Assembly: GCF_013391415.1 (NCBI RefSeq)
Contig: NZ_JACAXB010000030.1
Location: 1 to 64,000 of the forward strand
Direction: 5' to 3'
Length of the DNA: 64,000 nucleotides
Origin: Aquitalea sp. LB_tupeE
GTDB lineage: Bacteria > Pseudomonadota > Gammaproteobacteria > Burkholderiales > Chromobacteriaceae
Below the pieces are notes generated by a model. The model did not search any database, had not been told where the DNA came from, and saw only the letters and a list, made by a program, of their open reading frames with translations. Positions 8,415 to 16,825 of the stretch are shown in pieces (position 1 is the stretch's first letter; every line of letters starts with the position of its first letter). Both the position numbers and the translations under genes were made by a program.

Positions 8415-8996
8415 TCACTCCAGTAGCAAGTAGAGCGCGCTGCCAGCCAGCAGCAAGGCCAGCAGCCGGTTGAACAGCCGCATACGTGGCGGGTGGCGCA
8501 GCAGACCTTGCAGGCGAGCACCCGCCCAGGCCCAGCAGGCAATCGACAGGTAGCAGATGACAAAGTAAATGGCGGTGAACTGCCAGATCAGCTGCGGCTC
8601 GCCATGACTGGCAAACGCCCCCATGCCAGCCAGAGAGGCCAGCCAGGCCTTGGGGTTCAGCCATTGCATCAGTGCGCCATGCCGGAAGGAGGGGCGTTGG
8701 CGCGTTGCGCCGAGTTCCCCGTTATCGCTGGCCAGTTGCCAGGCAAGGTAGAGCAGAAATGCCACGCCGGCATACTGGATCAGCCGGGCAGCGGCAGGCA
8801 GCCCGTCCAGCAGTTCGGCAAGGCCCAGCCCGGTCAGCAGGAACAGGGCGGTAAAGCCGATGGTGGCACCGCTGACATGGCGCAGGCTGGGGACAAAACC
8901 ATGGCTGACGCCACAGCCGAATGCCACGATATTCACCGGGCCAGGGGAGATGGAGGCGGCCAGCGCAAAGGCGGCCATGGAGAGCAGGACTTGCAT
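8415..8996 (-). CDS. LysE/RhtB-family amino-acid exporter
   Basis: A 193-residue inner-membrane protein with about six hydrophobic helices and the family N-terminal motif SPGPVNIVAF. LysE/RhtB proteins export amino acids or related metabolites; the substrate here is unknown. The ATG at 8996 has a GAGG site 7 bases upstream; the open frame extends to 9137 but that part lacks a binding site and family similarity. It faces the AraC regulator tail to tail. Confidence 0.88.
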   Translation of the reverse strand: MQVLLSMAAFALAASISPGPVNIVAFGCGVSHGFVPSLRHVSGATIGFTALFLLTGLGLAELLDGLPAAARLIQYAGVAFLLYLAWQLASDNGELGATRQRPSFRHGALMQWLNPKAWLASLAGMGAFASHGEPQLIWQFTAIYFVICYLSIACWAWAGARLQGLLRHPPRMRLFNRLLALLLAGSALYLLLE

Positions 8997-9141
8997 GTCT
9001 ATCCTCGACGGGTGGGAAGAGTGGTCGAAGATAGGCCGCCCGGCCTGGACGGTATTGAACAAAATCACCCATTTGTACGGTGGGCTTGCCACTTGCCACA
9101 CCCTCCGCGACCGGGATGGTGAGCAGAAGGATGCCATTCCG

Positions 9142-9531
9142 CTAGGCCATGGAAAGCATGATGGCGCAGATGGCCAGTATCCAGCACAAGGCTGTTGTCA
9201 TGAAGAAGCGGATCAACAAGCGTCGCATGCCTTGTTGTCTTTGCGCAAAGTCACGTCGTGCTGCGGCTTTGCCAAACAAGCCCTTAATGGTGTCATCCAG
9301 CACTGTCAGTGAAGGGGAATTTTCGAGTGCTGCCAGTAGCGCAGCATCCAATTGCAAGCGCCAGCAGAACCAGCTTTGCAACAGCATGGCCAGAGCGGAA
9401 GCGGTTTGTAGCTGCCATTCTCCAGCATGAAGACTGGCCAGCAGTAGCAGGCAGGGGCCCGGCCAGAGCAGCCAGCGGGTGCTGCGTAAGGCCGCGGCAT
9501 GCAGGCGGAGGGTTGCTGTCTCAGGCATCAT
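9142..9531 (-). CDS. Small membrane protein at the end of the ynb-like operon
   Basis: A 129-residue protein with an early hydrophobic pair of segments (WLLWPGPCLLLLASL and the ALAMLLQSWFCW region) and a C-terminal helix (the FFMTTALCWILAI region). I do not recognise a family. Two ATG codons (9531, 9528) follow a GGGAG site located inside the end of the upstream phosphatase gene, so the two frames overlap by about 11 bases and translation is probably coupled. The middle (about residues 60-95) is amphipathic and charged. Its place as last gene suggests a subunit or chaperone of the lipid pathway; this is inference. Confidence 0.7.
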   Translation of the reverse strand: MMPETATLRLHAAALRSTRWLLWPGPCLLLLASLHAGEWQLQTASALAMLLQSWFCWRLQLDAALLAALENSPSLTVLDDTIKGLFGKAAARRDFAQRQQGMRRLLIRFFMTTALCWILAICAIMLSMA

Positions 9532-10849
9532 GACCGGCTCCCACGGTGCAACAACTATCGATCCAGCGCCATTGCTGCGGTGACAGCACAATCTTGCGGC
9601 CCCGGGCCTGCAAGATTTCTTTGGCCTGCGCCAGATCGCTACAACGTCCCGTCATCACCAGCCAGACCATGATCACGGCCGCACTGCGGCTCATACCCAG
9701 TGCGCAATGGACAAGGACCGGGCCTGGGTGAGAATGCCGCAAGGTTTCCAACTGTGCGACTGCATGGTGCATCCCGGCTCGATCGGGCAGGACTAAATCC
9801 AGCAGCGGCAAGTCCACATAGTGCGCTGCCGGATGTGCCTGACGGCAGTATTCCGCCGCCAGATCCAGCACGCTGCGAAAGCATGTTTCACGGGCAGCAA
9901 TAGCTGGCCCTATCCAGACATCGTCTGTAATCAAACTGGCATGTGAATGTCCTCGTAACAGCCGGGTATGTATCTGCCGCATGAACAGCGTCAATGGCAG
10001 AAACAGGCAGCGTGCGGGCAGCCTGTGCCGGCCGGCGACTTTTTGCCATACCCTGGCATCATGGCAGCCATAGCCGACTGCCAGCACGATCAGGCTCAGT
10101 GCCGGCCAAAGCAGCAGCCAGTACCAGCCGCCAAGCCAAATGGCGGCCAGAGTCAGCGCCAGCCCGCCCAGTGCATAACGCCTGCTCAACTGCCGGCGGT
10201 GTGTTTGTTCGATATCAGCCACCCGGCTATAAGGCGGCAGTGGCATGGGGAGCAGATAGCATACTGCGATGCCCAGGGCGAAACCGGTGGGGATGTCGAG
10301 AAAGTGATGCTGCCAGGTGGTCAGTACCGATATGCCGATCAGTGTGAACCAGCCATGCAACAGCCAGCGCCAACGCTGCGGCGTGTGCACTGCATAGCGT
10401 AGCCACAACACCGTCAGCAGGCTGATATGCAGCGAAGGTGCCTGATTGAAGGGCTTGTCAAAGCCAGCCAGCAGGGTGAATAACTGGCCAGCCCATCCGT
10501 CCAGCGGCGGGCGCTCAAAGCCAAAGCGCAGAGGAAACAGCGCAAACAGCAGGCAGGAGAGCACGGTGACGCTCAACAGCCGCAACGCATGTCGACGCAA
10601 CTCCTCCCGGCTGGTGCAAATGAACAGTGAGAGGCCGTAGAGCAGGTCGATGCTCCAGTAGGGCAGGATGGTCCACGGCCACAGCGGGATGCGCCGCTCC
10701 CAGTCCATGGCGATATTGCCGACTGCCGATGGCGGCAGACTGGCGGCGTAGTGATTGGCCGCCCCGTACAGCAAGAAGAAAGCAGGGCCCAGCAGCGCCA
10801 GCCACAGCAGGGCTTCGGGCCACAAGCGACGGTGGGCTGGCTGGCTCAT
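9521..10849 (-). CDS. ynbD: PAP2-like membrane phosphatase/transferase fused to a dual-specificity phosphatase (YnbD-like)
   Basis: A 442-residue fusion. The N-terminal two thirds is a multi-helix membrane domain with PAP2/Aur1-like motifs (APSLHISL and WQHHFLDIP), whose family members dephosphorylate lipid phosphates or transfer phospho-head-groups. The C-terminal part is a cytosolic dual-specificity phosphatase with the CX5R loop HCALGMSRSA (Cys382, Arg388) and an upstream aspartate segment (YVDLPLLDL). DSP enzymes such as PTPMT1 remove the phosphate of phosphatidylglycerophosphate or phosphoinositides. The ATG at 10849 overlaps the upstream stop as ATGA. The layout equals E. coli YnbD as I remember it. 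The substrate is unknown. Confidence 0.85.
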   Translation of the reverse strand: MSQPAHRRLWPEALLWLALLGPAFFLLYGAANHYAASLPPSAVGNIAMDWERRIPLWPWTILPYWSIDLLYGLSLFICTSREELRRHALRLLSVTVLSCLLFALFPLRFGFERPPLDGWAGQLFTLLAGFDKPFNQAPSLHISLLTVLWLRYAVHTPQRWRWLLHGWFTLIGISVLTTWQHHFLDIPTGFALGIAVCYLLPMPLPPYSRVADIEQTHRRQLSRRYALGGLALTLAAIWLGGWYWLLLWPALSLIVLAVGYGCHDARVWQKVAGRHRLPARCLFLPLTLFMRQIHTRLLRGHSHASLITDDVWIGPAIAARETCFRSVLDLAAEYCRQAHPAAHYVDLPLLDLVLPDRAGMHHAVAQLETLRHSHPGPVLVHCALGMSRSAAVIMVWLVMTGRCSDLAQAKEILQARGRKIVLSPQQWRWIDSCCTVGAGHDA

Positions 10850-12636
10850 GCCGTGGCTTGTTCCTGCACGGTTTGCCTCTGCTGCGGTGTGGCTGGCAGG
10901 CGGCGAGCAATGGCCACGCTGAAAATGCCCCATTCGTCGATGCGCTGGCAGATTTTCTCGAAACCCGCCGCGGCAACCAGTTGATCCATTTCTTCTTGGG
11001 TGCGGCGTCGCATCACCCAGTCGCTGCCGCCGCGATGGCTGGTGAGCGTGCGGGCAATCATCTCCAGTTGGGGGTGCCAGGGTTGATTGGTGTAGACGAG
11101 ATAGCCGCCCGCCGGCACGGCGGCGGCCAGACCAGCCAGCGAGTTGCGAATGCCTGCGTTGCCGGGAAACAGTTCATACAAGCCGGAGACAATGGCCAGC
11201 GTGGGGCGTGGCTCTAGCGCGGCGAGATCGGCCCCGTCGAAGGCATCGCCCTGATCGAAACGCGCTTTGCCTTGCAAGCCGCGTTGCTCAATCAGCTTGC
11301 GTCCGGCGGTGACGTTGATGTCGCTGTAGTCGCGCAGTTGCAAGTGTTCGACGCGGTCGGCGTTGTGGGAGAGTGCATCCAGCACGTAGCGGCCATGGCC
11401 GGCGGCGATGTCCACCAGCCGTACCGGCATGCCGGTTTGCTCCAGTTGCGCGACGGCCAGTGAGATGAGCTCCTGCAGGTGTAGTTTGCGCTGCCGGATG
11501 CCGCGCCAGCCTATGCTGTCCAGATAGGCGCGGTCGCCCAGCCGGCCTAGCGGCGTGATGCCGGAGGCTTGGTTACGGTAAACGTAGTCCAGCATGCTGC
11601 CGGAATCGAAACCGGTTTGCCAGCCTAGCCGGATACCGTCTGACAACCGGCCCAGCGTGGCCAGCGTCAGGCGGGTGAGGGCGAAATTCCAGCGTTTGGG
11701 CGACAGGGCGGGCAGCGGCTGTTGCAGGCGATTGAACTCCTTGGCGGTGTAGCCGTGCTGGTCGGCTGCCAGCAGCGAGGGTCTGGCTACGATGGCTTCC
11801 ACGCGTTGGATGAAGGCGCGAATCTTGTCGAAGGCCAGTGCGCGGTCGCGCTCGCCCAGTGTGTCGTGATAGAACCCCGGTAGCTCATGGCGCTCTTTGC
11901 ATTCGCTGCCCAGATTCTGGAAAAAGGTTTCCTGCGGTGCCTTGTGTACCACGAAATCCGCGCCTGAGATCAGCAACTGCGTCGGCACAGTAATGGCACC
12001 GGCGTCGGCAATAACGCGCTTGGCGGTGTCGTAAAGGGCTAGCAGGATGTTGGCCGAAATGGGCCGGGTGATCAGCGGGTCGCTGTTGTAGGATGCGATG
12101 CGTTCTGCATCGTGGCTCAGGAACTTGGCCTTGACATAGGAGTTGACGAAGAAATTGCCGCGCAGCTTGTGCATCAGGCGCAGGCTGGGGCGAGCGAAAG
12201 GCACGTACAGCTTCACCTTGAAGGCCGGCGAAGCCAGGATCAGCGCACGCAGGCGTGGCGCGTAATCATGCACCCAGCTCGCCGCCACTACCGCGCCCAC
12301 GCTTTGCGCAATGACTACCAGTTGGTCAATCCGTACGCCGTGCACCGCTTGCAGATGACGGACAAACTCTTCCAGATCACGAATCGTGGTACCGATGCTG
12401 GGACTGAAGCCACGCGGTCCGTCGTTGCGGCCGTGGCCGCGTGCATCCCAGGCAAATACAGGTGTATCTGCTAGGTCAAGTTCGTCCACCACATGTTGTA
12501 ACCGACCGGAGTGTTCGTGGCCGCGATGTAGTAGCAGGATGGCGCGCTGAGCCGGCGCGGTGATGGCCGGCCAGTGGCGATAGAACAGTGATTGTCCATC
12601 GAAACTGGTGAAGCTGGATTCCAGGGATTGTCGCAT
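10846..12636 (-). CDS. ynbC: Alpha/beta hydrolase fused to a SAM methyltransferase (YnbC-like)
   Basis: A 596-residue two-domain enzyme. Residues 1-285 form a monoacylglycerol-lipase-like alpha/beta hydrolase: nucleophile elbow AQSVG with Ser112 (Ala replaces the usual first Gly), acid candidate Asp226 and His257 in FYHDT. After a linker, residues about 315-585 hold a Rossmann methyltransferase with the SAM motif VDIAAGHGRY at 408-417. No signal peptide or strong membrane helix is seen. Neighbours make or dephosphorylate phospholipids, so a role in trimming and methylating a lipid or head group is plausible but inferred. There are 24 bases between the upstream acyltransferase stop and this start. 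Confidence 0.85.
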   Translation of the reverse strand: MRQSLESSFTSFDGQSLFYRHWPAITAPAQRAILLLHRGHEHSGRLQHVVDELDLADTPVFAWDARGHGRNDGPRGFSPSIGTTIRDLEEFVRHLQAVHGVRIDQLVVIAQSVGAVVAASWVHDYAPRLRALILASPAFKVKLYVPFARPSLRLMHKLRGNFFVNSYVKAKFLSHDAERIASYNSDPLITRPISANILLALYDTAKRVIADAGAITVPTQLLISGADFVVHKAPQETFFQNLGSECKERHELPGFYHDTLGERDRALAFDKIRAFIQRVEAIVARPSLLAADQHGYTAKEFNRLQQPLPALSPKRWNFALTRLTLATLGRLSDGIRLGWQTGFDSGSMLDYVYRNQASGITPLGRLGDRAYLDSIGWRGIRQRKLHLQELISLAVAQLEQTGMPVRLVDIAAGHGRYVLDALSHNADRVEHLQLRDYSDINVTAGRKLIEQRGLQGKARFDQGDAFDGADLAALEPRPTLAIVSGLYELFPGNAGIRNSLAGLAAAVPAGGYLVYTNQPWHPQLEMIARTLTSHRGGSDWVMRRRTQEEMDQLVAAAGFEKICQRIDEWGIFSVAIARRLPATPQQRQTVQEQATA

Positions 12637-12660
12637 GGCAGAGACCTTTCAGTTTTCTTG

Positions 12661-13314
12661 TTAGTGGCTGTCTGGGCCAGGTTCGGCGGGCAGGGTTTTC
12701 TGTTTCAACTGCAGAAAAGTGTCGCGAATGTGTGCCCGGAAGCTGTCTTTGTTCTCTTGCCAGCACAGGGAGCGTCCTATGGCGACATCGACAAAGAACG
12801 GGACTGGCAGCCACTGACCACGGCCCATCGCCCGGCCCAGGCCGTGCAGGTACACCGGCGCGACCGGGATGTCGGGAAAATCACGTAGCAGGTACCAGAT
12901 GCCGGATTTGATTTCAGACAGCGCTTCTGGCTCACCACGCGTCCCTTCGGGAAACAGCACCAGAATTTCGCCCGCTTCCAGTGCCTGCCGGCAGCCGGCC
13001 AGTGGGTCCCGGCCAGCACCAGCGCCGCCGCGCACCACCGGGATGATGCCCACCACATTGGTGGCGAACCAAGCCATCCAGCTGTTTTTCAGAAAGTAAT
13101 CTGCGGCAGCGGCAGGGCGCACGCGCGGTATCAGCCCCAAGGGAAACAGGCTGTAGAGCGCCAGAATGTCCAGGTGGCTGTTATGGTTGGCAATGACGAT
13201 GGCAGGGCCGGCGGTGGGCAGCCGTTCCTGATGCCGTACCGTCATCCCTAGCCACAGGCGCACCACTGGGCGTGCCAGCAGCATGACAAAGAGAATACGC
13301 AGCAGCTTGTTCAT
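12661..13314 (-). CDS. PlsC-type 1-acylglycerol-3-phosphate acyltransferase
   Basis: A 217-residue acyltransferase with the two diagnostic blocks: NHNSHLD (HX4D catalytic His44-Asp49) and FPEGTRG at 121-127. An N-terminal hydrophobic helix anchors it in the inner membrane. The family converts lysophosphatidic acid to phosphatidic acid, the substrate of the CDP-diacylglycerol synthase encoded immediately upstream (7 bases apart). The start at 13314 fits the family N terminus; the frame stays open into the preceding gene. As I remember E. coli ynbABCD, it lacks this gene between ynbB and ynbC, so this is an addition to that operon. Confidence 0.88.
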   Translation of the reverse strand: MNKLLRILFVMLLARPVVRLWLGMTVRHQERLPTAGPAIVIANHNSHLDILALYSLFPLGLIPRVRPAAAADYFLKNSWMAWFATNVVGIIPVVRGGAGAGRDPLAGCRQALEAGEILVLFPEGTRGEPEALSEIKSGIWYLLRDFPDIPVAPVYLHGLGRAMGRGQWLPVPFFVDVAIGRSLCWQENKDSFRAHIRDTFLQLKQKTLPAEPGPDSH

Positions 13315-13321
13315 AAGGCGC

Positions 13322-14269
13322 TTAGAAGTACAGGTAGTGCACGTAGTGGAAAAACAGCGGTGCGGTATAAGTGAGCGAGTCCAGGCGGTCCAGAATGCCG
13401 CCGTGGCCCGGTAGCAGACGACCGGAATCCTTGACGCCGATGTCACGCTTTACCGCTGAAATCACGATGTCACCGATAAAACCCATGGAGCCGATCAGCA
13501 AACCTGCCAGTGCGGCATGCTGCGGGCTGAACGGTGTGAGCAAGGGGCCGAGCAGCCAGCCGAGCAGGCCGGTGGTCAGTACGCCGCCAAGCAGTCCTGC
13601 CAGGGTCTTGTTGGGCGATACCTTGGGGGCAATCTTGCGTTTGCCAAAGGACTTGCCCCACAGGTATTGCGCCACATCGTTCAACTGAGTCAGTGCCACC
13701 AGGTAAAACAGCATCATCGCCCCCTGCGCCGGTACGCCGATGCCGGTCAGTTGCGGCAGGGTCAGCACCGCCGCCATGTGGCTCAGACAGAACACGCTGA
13801 TCATCAGGCCCCATTGCAGCGAGGCCGCCGCTTTAAGAAAACCCTGGGTCTCGCCAATCAGCACCATGCGCATGGGAACAAACAGGAAGATGTAAACCGG
13901 GATGAAAATGATGAACATGCCGTACCAGTGAATGCCCAGCCAGTAGTACTGCAGCGGAATGCTCAGGTAGGCCCAAAACAGCACCACGTGGTCTGCGGTG
14001 CGCGTGGCGCACAGCGTCAGGTATTCCTTGAGCGCCAGGAAGCTGATCAGCGCAAATACCACTAGCGCCAGCGGGATGCTGCCCAGCAGGGTGAGTGAGA
14101 AGCAGCCGACAATCCACCACCAGGTCTTGATCCGCAGTTTCAGTTCCAGCCAGTTTTTTTCCGGCTTGCGCGCTTCCAGCACACGGATAGCAACACTGGC
14201 CAGCACCAGCAGGACAAATACACCGCCCAGCGCCCACAGGAGCGGTGGCGGCAACAACAACTTAAACAT
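13322..14269 (-). CDS. ynbB: Phosphatidate cytidylyltransferase-like protein (YnbB-like)
   Basis: A 315-residue membrane protein with about eight hydrophobic helices and, at its C terminus, the CDP-diacylglycerol synthase signature (KDSGRLLPGHGGILDRLDS). It should convert phosphatidic acid and CTP to CDP-diacylglycerol, the activated donor for phospholipid head-group transfer. Its start overlaps the end of the CDP-alcohol phosphatidyltransferase gene by 8 bases. A housekeeping cdsA is expected elsewhere in the genome, so this is probably a pathway-specific paralogue. Confidence 0.88.
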   Translation of the reverse strand: MFKLLLPPPLLWALGGVFVLLVLASVAIRVLEARKPEKNWLELKLRIKTWWWIVGCFSLTLLGSIPLALVVFALISFLALKEYLTLCATRTADHVVLFWAYLSIPLQYYWLGIHWYGMFIIFIPVYIFLFVPMRMVLIGETQGFLKAAASLQWGLMISVFCLSHMAAVLTLPQLTGIGVPAQGAMMLFYLVALTQLNDVAQYLWGKSFGKRKIAPKVSPNKTLAGLLGGVLTTGLLGWLLGPLLTPFSPQHAALAGLLIGSMGFIGDIVISAVKRDIGVKDSGRLLPGHGGILDRLDSLTYTAPLFFHYVHYLYF

Positions 14270-14870
14270 GGCAGCTTTCTTTCAGAATGGCGCAGGTGCG
14301 GTTGAATACAGTCAGCAACACCAGGAGTGCGGTGAGGCCAAACAGCCAGTCAGCGTATGCGGCGGCGGTTGGCACCAAGCCCACCAGCAGTGCGAAGGCA
14401 CCATGCCAGAAGGCGCGATCACTCTTGCCCATCGGCCCGTCGTAACGGCGTGTCGCGCCAAGCGCGGGCCCGAGTACGCCGACGAATTCGGTCAGCAGCG
14501 CCAGCAGTACGGCCAGCACGACCAGCACGGGATGAGTGCCCAGCACGGCAAAGGGAAGATAGAGTGCGGCGTCGGAGACTACATCGCCCACTTCGTTAAG
14601 AATGCCGCCAAGACGTGATTGCTGGCCAAATTCACGCGCCAGCATGCCGTCGATGGCGTTCAGTGCCATGCGCAGGAACAGAAACAAGGGCAGCAGCAGC
14701 CATACCAGTGGCCGGGAGGAGTCCAGCCATAGCCAGAGGCCGTAGGTGATGGAGCCCAGCATGGCACTCAGTGTGACCTGATTGGCAGTGACGCCGCCAC
14801 GGACCAGGGATTTCAACAGCGGGCGCAGCAAGTTTTGAAAGCGGGATTTGAGATCGTAAATACTTGGCAT
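14262..14870 (-). CDS. ynbA: CDP-alcohol phosphatidyltransferase family protein (YnbA-like)
   Basis: A 202-residue membrane protein of the family that joins CDP-diacylglycerol to an alcohol such as glycerol-3-phosphate or inositol phosphate. The core motif reads NAIDGMLAR, then GILNEVGD. Against the canonical DxxDGxxAR...GxxxDxxxD pattern, the first and third aspartates are asparagines, while the second and fourth are kept. E. coli YnbA shows the same changes as far as I recall. The ATG at 14870 matches the family N terminus; a GTG at 14897 is an alternative. First gene of a six-gene operon ending at 9142. Confidence 0.87.
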   Translation of the reverse strand: MPSIYDLKSRFQNLLRPLLKSLVRGGVTANQVTLSAMLGSITYGLWLWLDSSRPLVWLLLPLFLFLRMALNAIDGMLAREFGQQSRLGGILNEVGDVVSDAALYLPFAVLGTHPVLVVLAVLLALLTEFVGVLGPALGATRRYDGPMGKSDRAFWHGAFALLVGLVPTAAAYADWLFGLTALLVLLTVFNRTCAILKESCHV

Positions 14871-15202
14871 GGAAAGTGGATGGTTGCGGCAGGCCACCCT
14901 GCTCGCAGGAAAGAAATGATGACAAACGGATTTTGACAGTCGCAGCCAGCAGGGGCAAATGATCGCGGTATTTTGTGGTTTTTACTTAGACCAGACGGCT
15001 GGGGCGGCAAGTCAATGCAATGTATTGGCGCACCGGGCCGGCTTGCCCGGTGAAATCGTCACAGGTGTTACTGCACGGATGGGGGAGCGGAGGCGACAGT
15101 GGGTGCTTGCGTGCTGTCGGGCATGGGGCCGAATCATCGGGCGCGCAGGCAAGAAAAAAGGGATGCCGTAGCATCCCTTTTTGTCTGCCAGAGGGCTGGG
15201 TG
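14871..15202. other. Intergenic region upstream of the ynb-like operon
   Basis: The part next to ynbA (14920-15000) is AT-richer and should contain the operon promoter, but I see no convincing -35/-10 pair. The opposite end contains the terminator of the parvulin operon (15155-15183). No gene with a ribosome binding site is seen. Confidence 0.5.
15155..15183 (-). terminator. Intrinsic terminator of the parvulin operon
   Basis: A 12-bp stem (15155-15166 with 15171-15182) with a CGTA loop and A/T tracts on both sides, 20 bases after the parvulin stop codon. The symmetry would let it act in both directions. Confidence 0.85.
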
Positions 15203-15985
15203 TTACTGCTGGATCTTGGCCTGGGCTTTCAGGTCGCCCACGAATTTCTCAATGCGGGCGCCCATGATGCGCTGGGTCAGCTGCGGACGGGCATCGTCCA
15301 GCGACGGCACATTGCGTTCGGTGCGGACGTCGTCCAGCTTGATCACGTGCCAGCCAAACTGGGTTTTCACCGGCTTGGCAGTAACCTGGCCCTTGCTCAG
15401 CTTGGCCATGGCGTCAGAGAATTCCGGCACGAAAGTGCCAGCTTCCTGCCAGCCCAGATCGCCACCGTTACCCTTGCTGCCCGGATCCTTGGACTTTTCC
15501 TTGGCCAGTTGGTCGAATGCCTTGCCCTTGCGCAGGGCTTCGATCACGGCCTTGGCTTCGGCTTCGCTGCTTACCAGGATGTGGCGGGCGTGGTATTGCT
15601 TGGTTTCCGGTACCGAGGCAACCAGCTTGTCGTATTCGGCTTTCAGTTGCTCATCCGTTACCGGGTTGGCTTTCTGGAAGTCGCGGATCACGCGGTTGGC
15701 CAGGGCCATGGCTTCCATGTTCTGCAGTTCAGCCTTGAATTCCGGGGTCTTGTCCAGGCCCTTTTTCACGGCTTCCTGACGCAGTACTTCGGCGGTGATC
15801 AGTTGATCCTTCACCATGTCCTTGGTCTTGTCATCGGCAGCCTGGCCTTGGGAGGCCATCATCTGTACCACGGCGTCGATACGTGCCTGGGAGATTTCAT
15901 TGCCATTCACGGACGGGCCGGCAGCGAGGACGGCAGTGGTGCTCAGGGCGGCCAGCAGGGCGCTTGCCAGCAAAGTCTTGCGCAT
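15203..15985 (-). CDS. Parvulin-type peptidyl-prolyl isomerase, periplasmic (paralogue 1)
   Basis: A 260-residue PpiC/SurA-family protein with a signal peptide (RKTLLASALLAALSTTAVLA, cleavage after Ala-Ala near residue 22). An N-terminal helical chaperone region (about 23-125) precedes the parvulin domain (about 130-230), recognised by YHARHILVS, GGDLGW and FGWHVIKLDD. It should catalyse proline isomerisation and assist outer-membrane protein folding. The ATG at 15985 has AGGAA 7 bases upstream; a TTG two codons earlier is less likely. Last gene of a five-gene operon, 32 bases after a paralogue. Confidence 0.92.
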   Translation of the reverse strand: MRKTLLASALLAALSTTAVLAAGPSVNGNEISQARIDAVVQMMASQGQAADDKTKDMVKDQLITAEVLRQEAVKKGLDKTPEFKAELQNMEAMALANRVIRDFQKANPVTDEQLKAEYDKLVASVPETKQYHARHILVSSEAEAKAVIEALRKGKAFDQLAKEKSKDPGSKGNGGDLGWQEAGTFVPEFSDAMAKLSKGQVTAKPVKTQFGWHVIKLDDVRTERNVPSLDDARPQLTQRIMGARIEKFVGDLKAQAKIQQ

Positions 15986-16017
15986 GTTCAATTTCCTGTT
16001 GTTACGACGGGGTGGTG

Positions 16018-16806
16018 TTACTGGATTTTCGCCTTGCTGCGCAAATCATCCACTGCCTTGGCAATGGCTTCTTCCTGCAGCTGACGCTCGATTTGCGGTT
16101 TCACTTCAGCCAGCGGCGGCAGTTTGGCATCACGGATGTCCTCTACCTTGAAGATGATCCAGCCTACGCGGGTCTGCATCGGCTTGCTGCTGAACTGGCC
16201 TTTTTTCAGGTCTTTCAGGATGTCAGCCAGTTGCGGCTCCATGCGCGCCAGATTACCCCAGCCCATGTCGCCGCCATTTTGCTTGGCTGCCGGGTCCAGC
16301 GAGCGGGTTTTGGCCAGTTCGTCGAACTTGGCACCCTTTTTCAGGCTGTCGATGATCTTCAGCGCATCGGCTTCGCTGCCGACGGTAATCTGGCGGGCGT
16401 GAATGTCCTTGGTACCGGCAAACTTGCTCTGGGTCTGGTTGTAGCGTTCTTGCAGCTGGGCATCAGTGATCGGGATGTTCTTTACCAGGTCGGCAAACAG
16501 CGCTTCACGCAGCATGTCCTGACGCACTTCTTCCATGCGCTTGATGAAGGCCGGTTGCTGGTCCAGCTTGCGGTTCTGCGCTTCCTGCAGAATCACTTCA
16601 CGGTTGATCAGGGTGTCCTTCACCTGCTGGCGCAATGCCGGGGAGTCCTGCACATTGCCATTGCTGTTTTGCACGACAACGGCCACTGCGTTGTCCAGGT
16701 CGGTCTTGTCGATGGATTTGCCATTGACGGTGGCAATGGATTCGGCCAGGGCCGGAACGCTGATGGTTGCAGCCAGCAGCAAGGCTGCGATGTGGTTCTT
16801 TTTCAT
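16018..16806 (-). CDS. Parvulin-type peptidyl-prolyl isomerase, periplasmic (paralogue 2)
   Basis: A 262-residue paralogue of the downstream gene with the same layout: signal peptide (KKNHIAALLLAATISVPALA), helical chaperone arm, then a parvulin domain with IHARQITV, GGDMGW and VGWIIFKVED. The HARHI signature is altered to HARQI, which may change activity. The two proteins differ over most of their length, so the duplication is old. It lies 19 bases after bolA. Both are likely periplasmic folding factors. Confidence 0.9.
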   Translation of the reverse strand: MKKNHIAALLLAATISVPALAESIATVNGKSIDKTDLDNAVAVVVQNSNGNVQDSPALRQQVKDTLINREVILQEAQNRKLDQQPAFIKRMEEVRQDMLREALFADLVKNIPITDAQLQERYNQTQSKFAGTKDIHARQITVGSEADALKIIDSLKKGAKFDELAKTRSLDPAAKQNGGDMGWGNLARMEPQLADILKDLKKGQFSSKPMQTRVGWIIFKVEDIRDAKLPPLAEVKPQIERQLQEEAIAKAVDDLRSKAKIQ

Positions 16807-16825
16807 TGACTGTTCTTCCTCGGAA

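Noticed and set aside
14971-14985. GTAAA-AACCA-CAAAA on the minus strand upstream of the ynb-like operon as a CpxR site
   Set aside because: Only the first half-site fits; the second matches three of five bases, which is expected by chance in AT-rich DNA.
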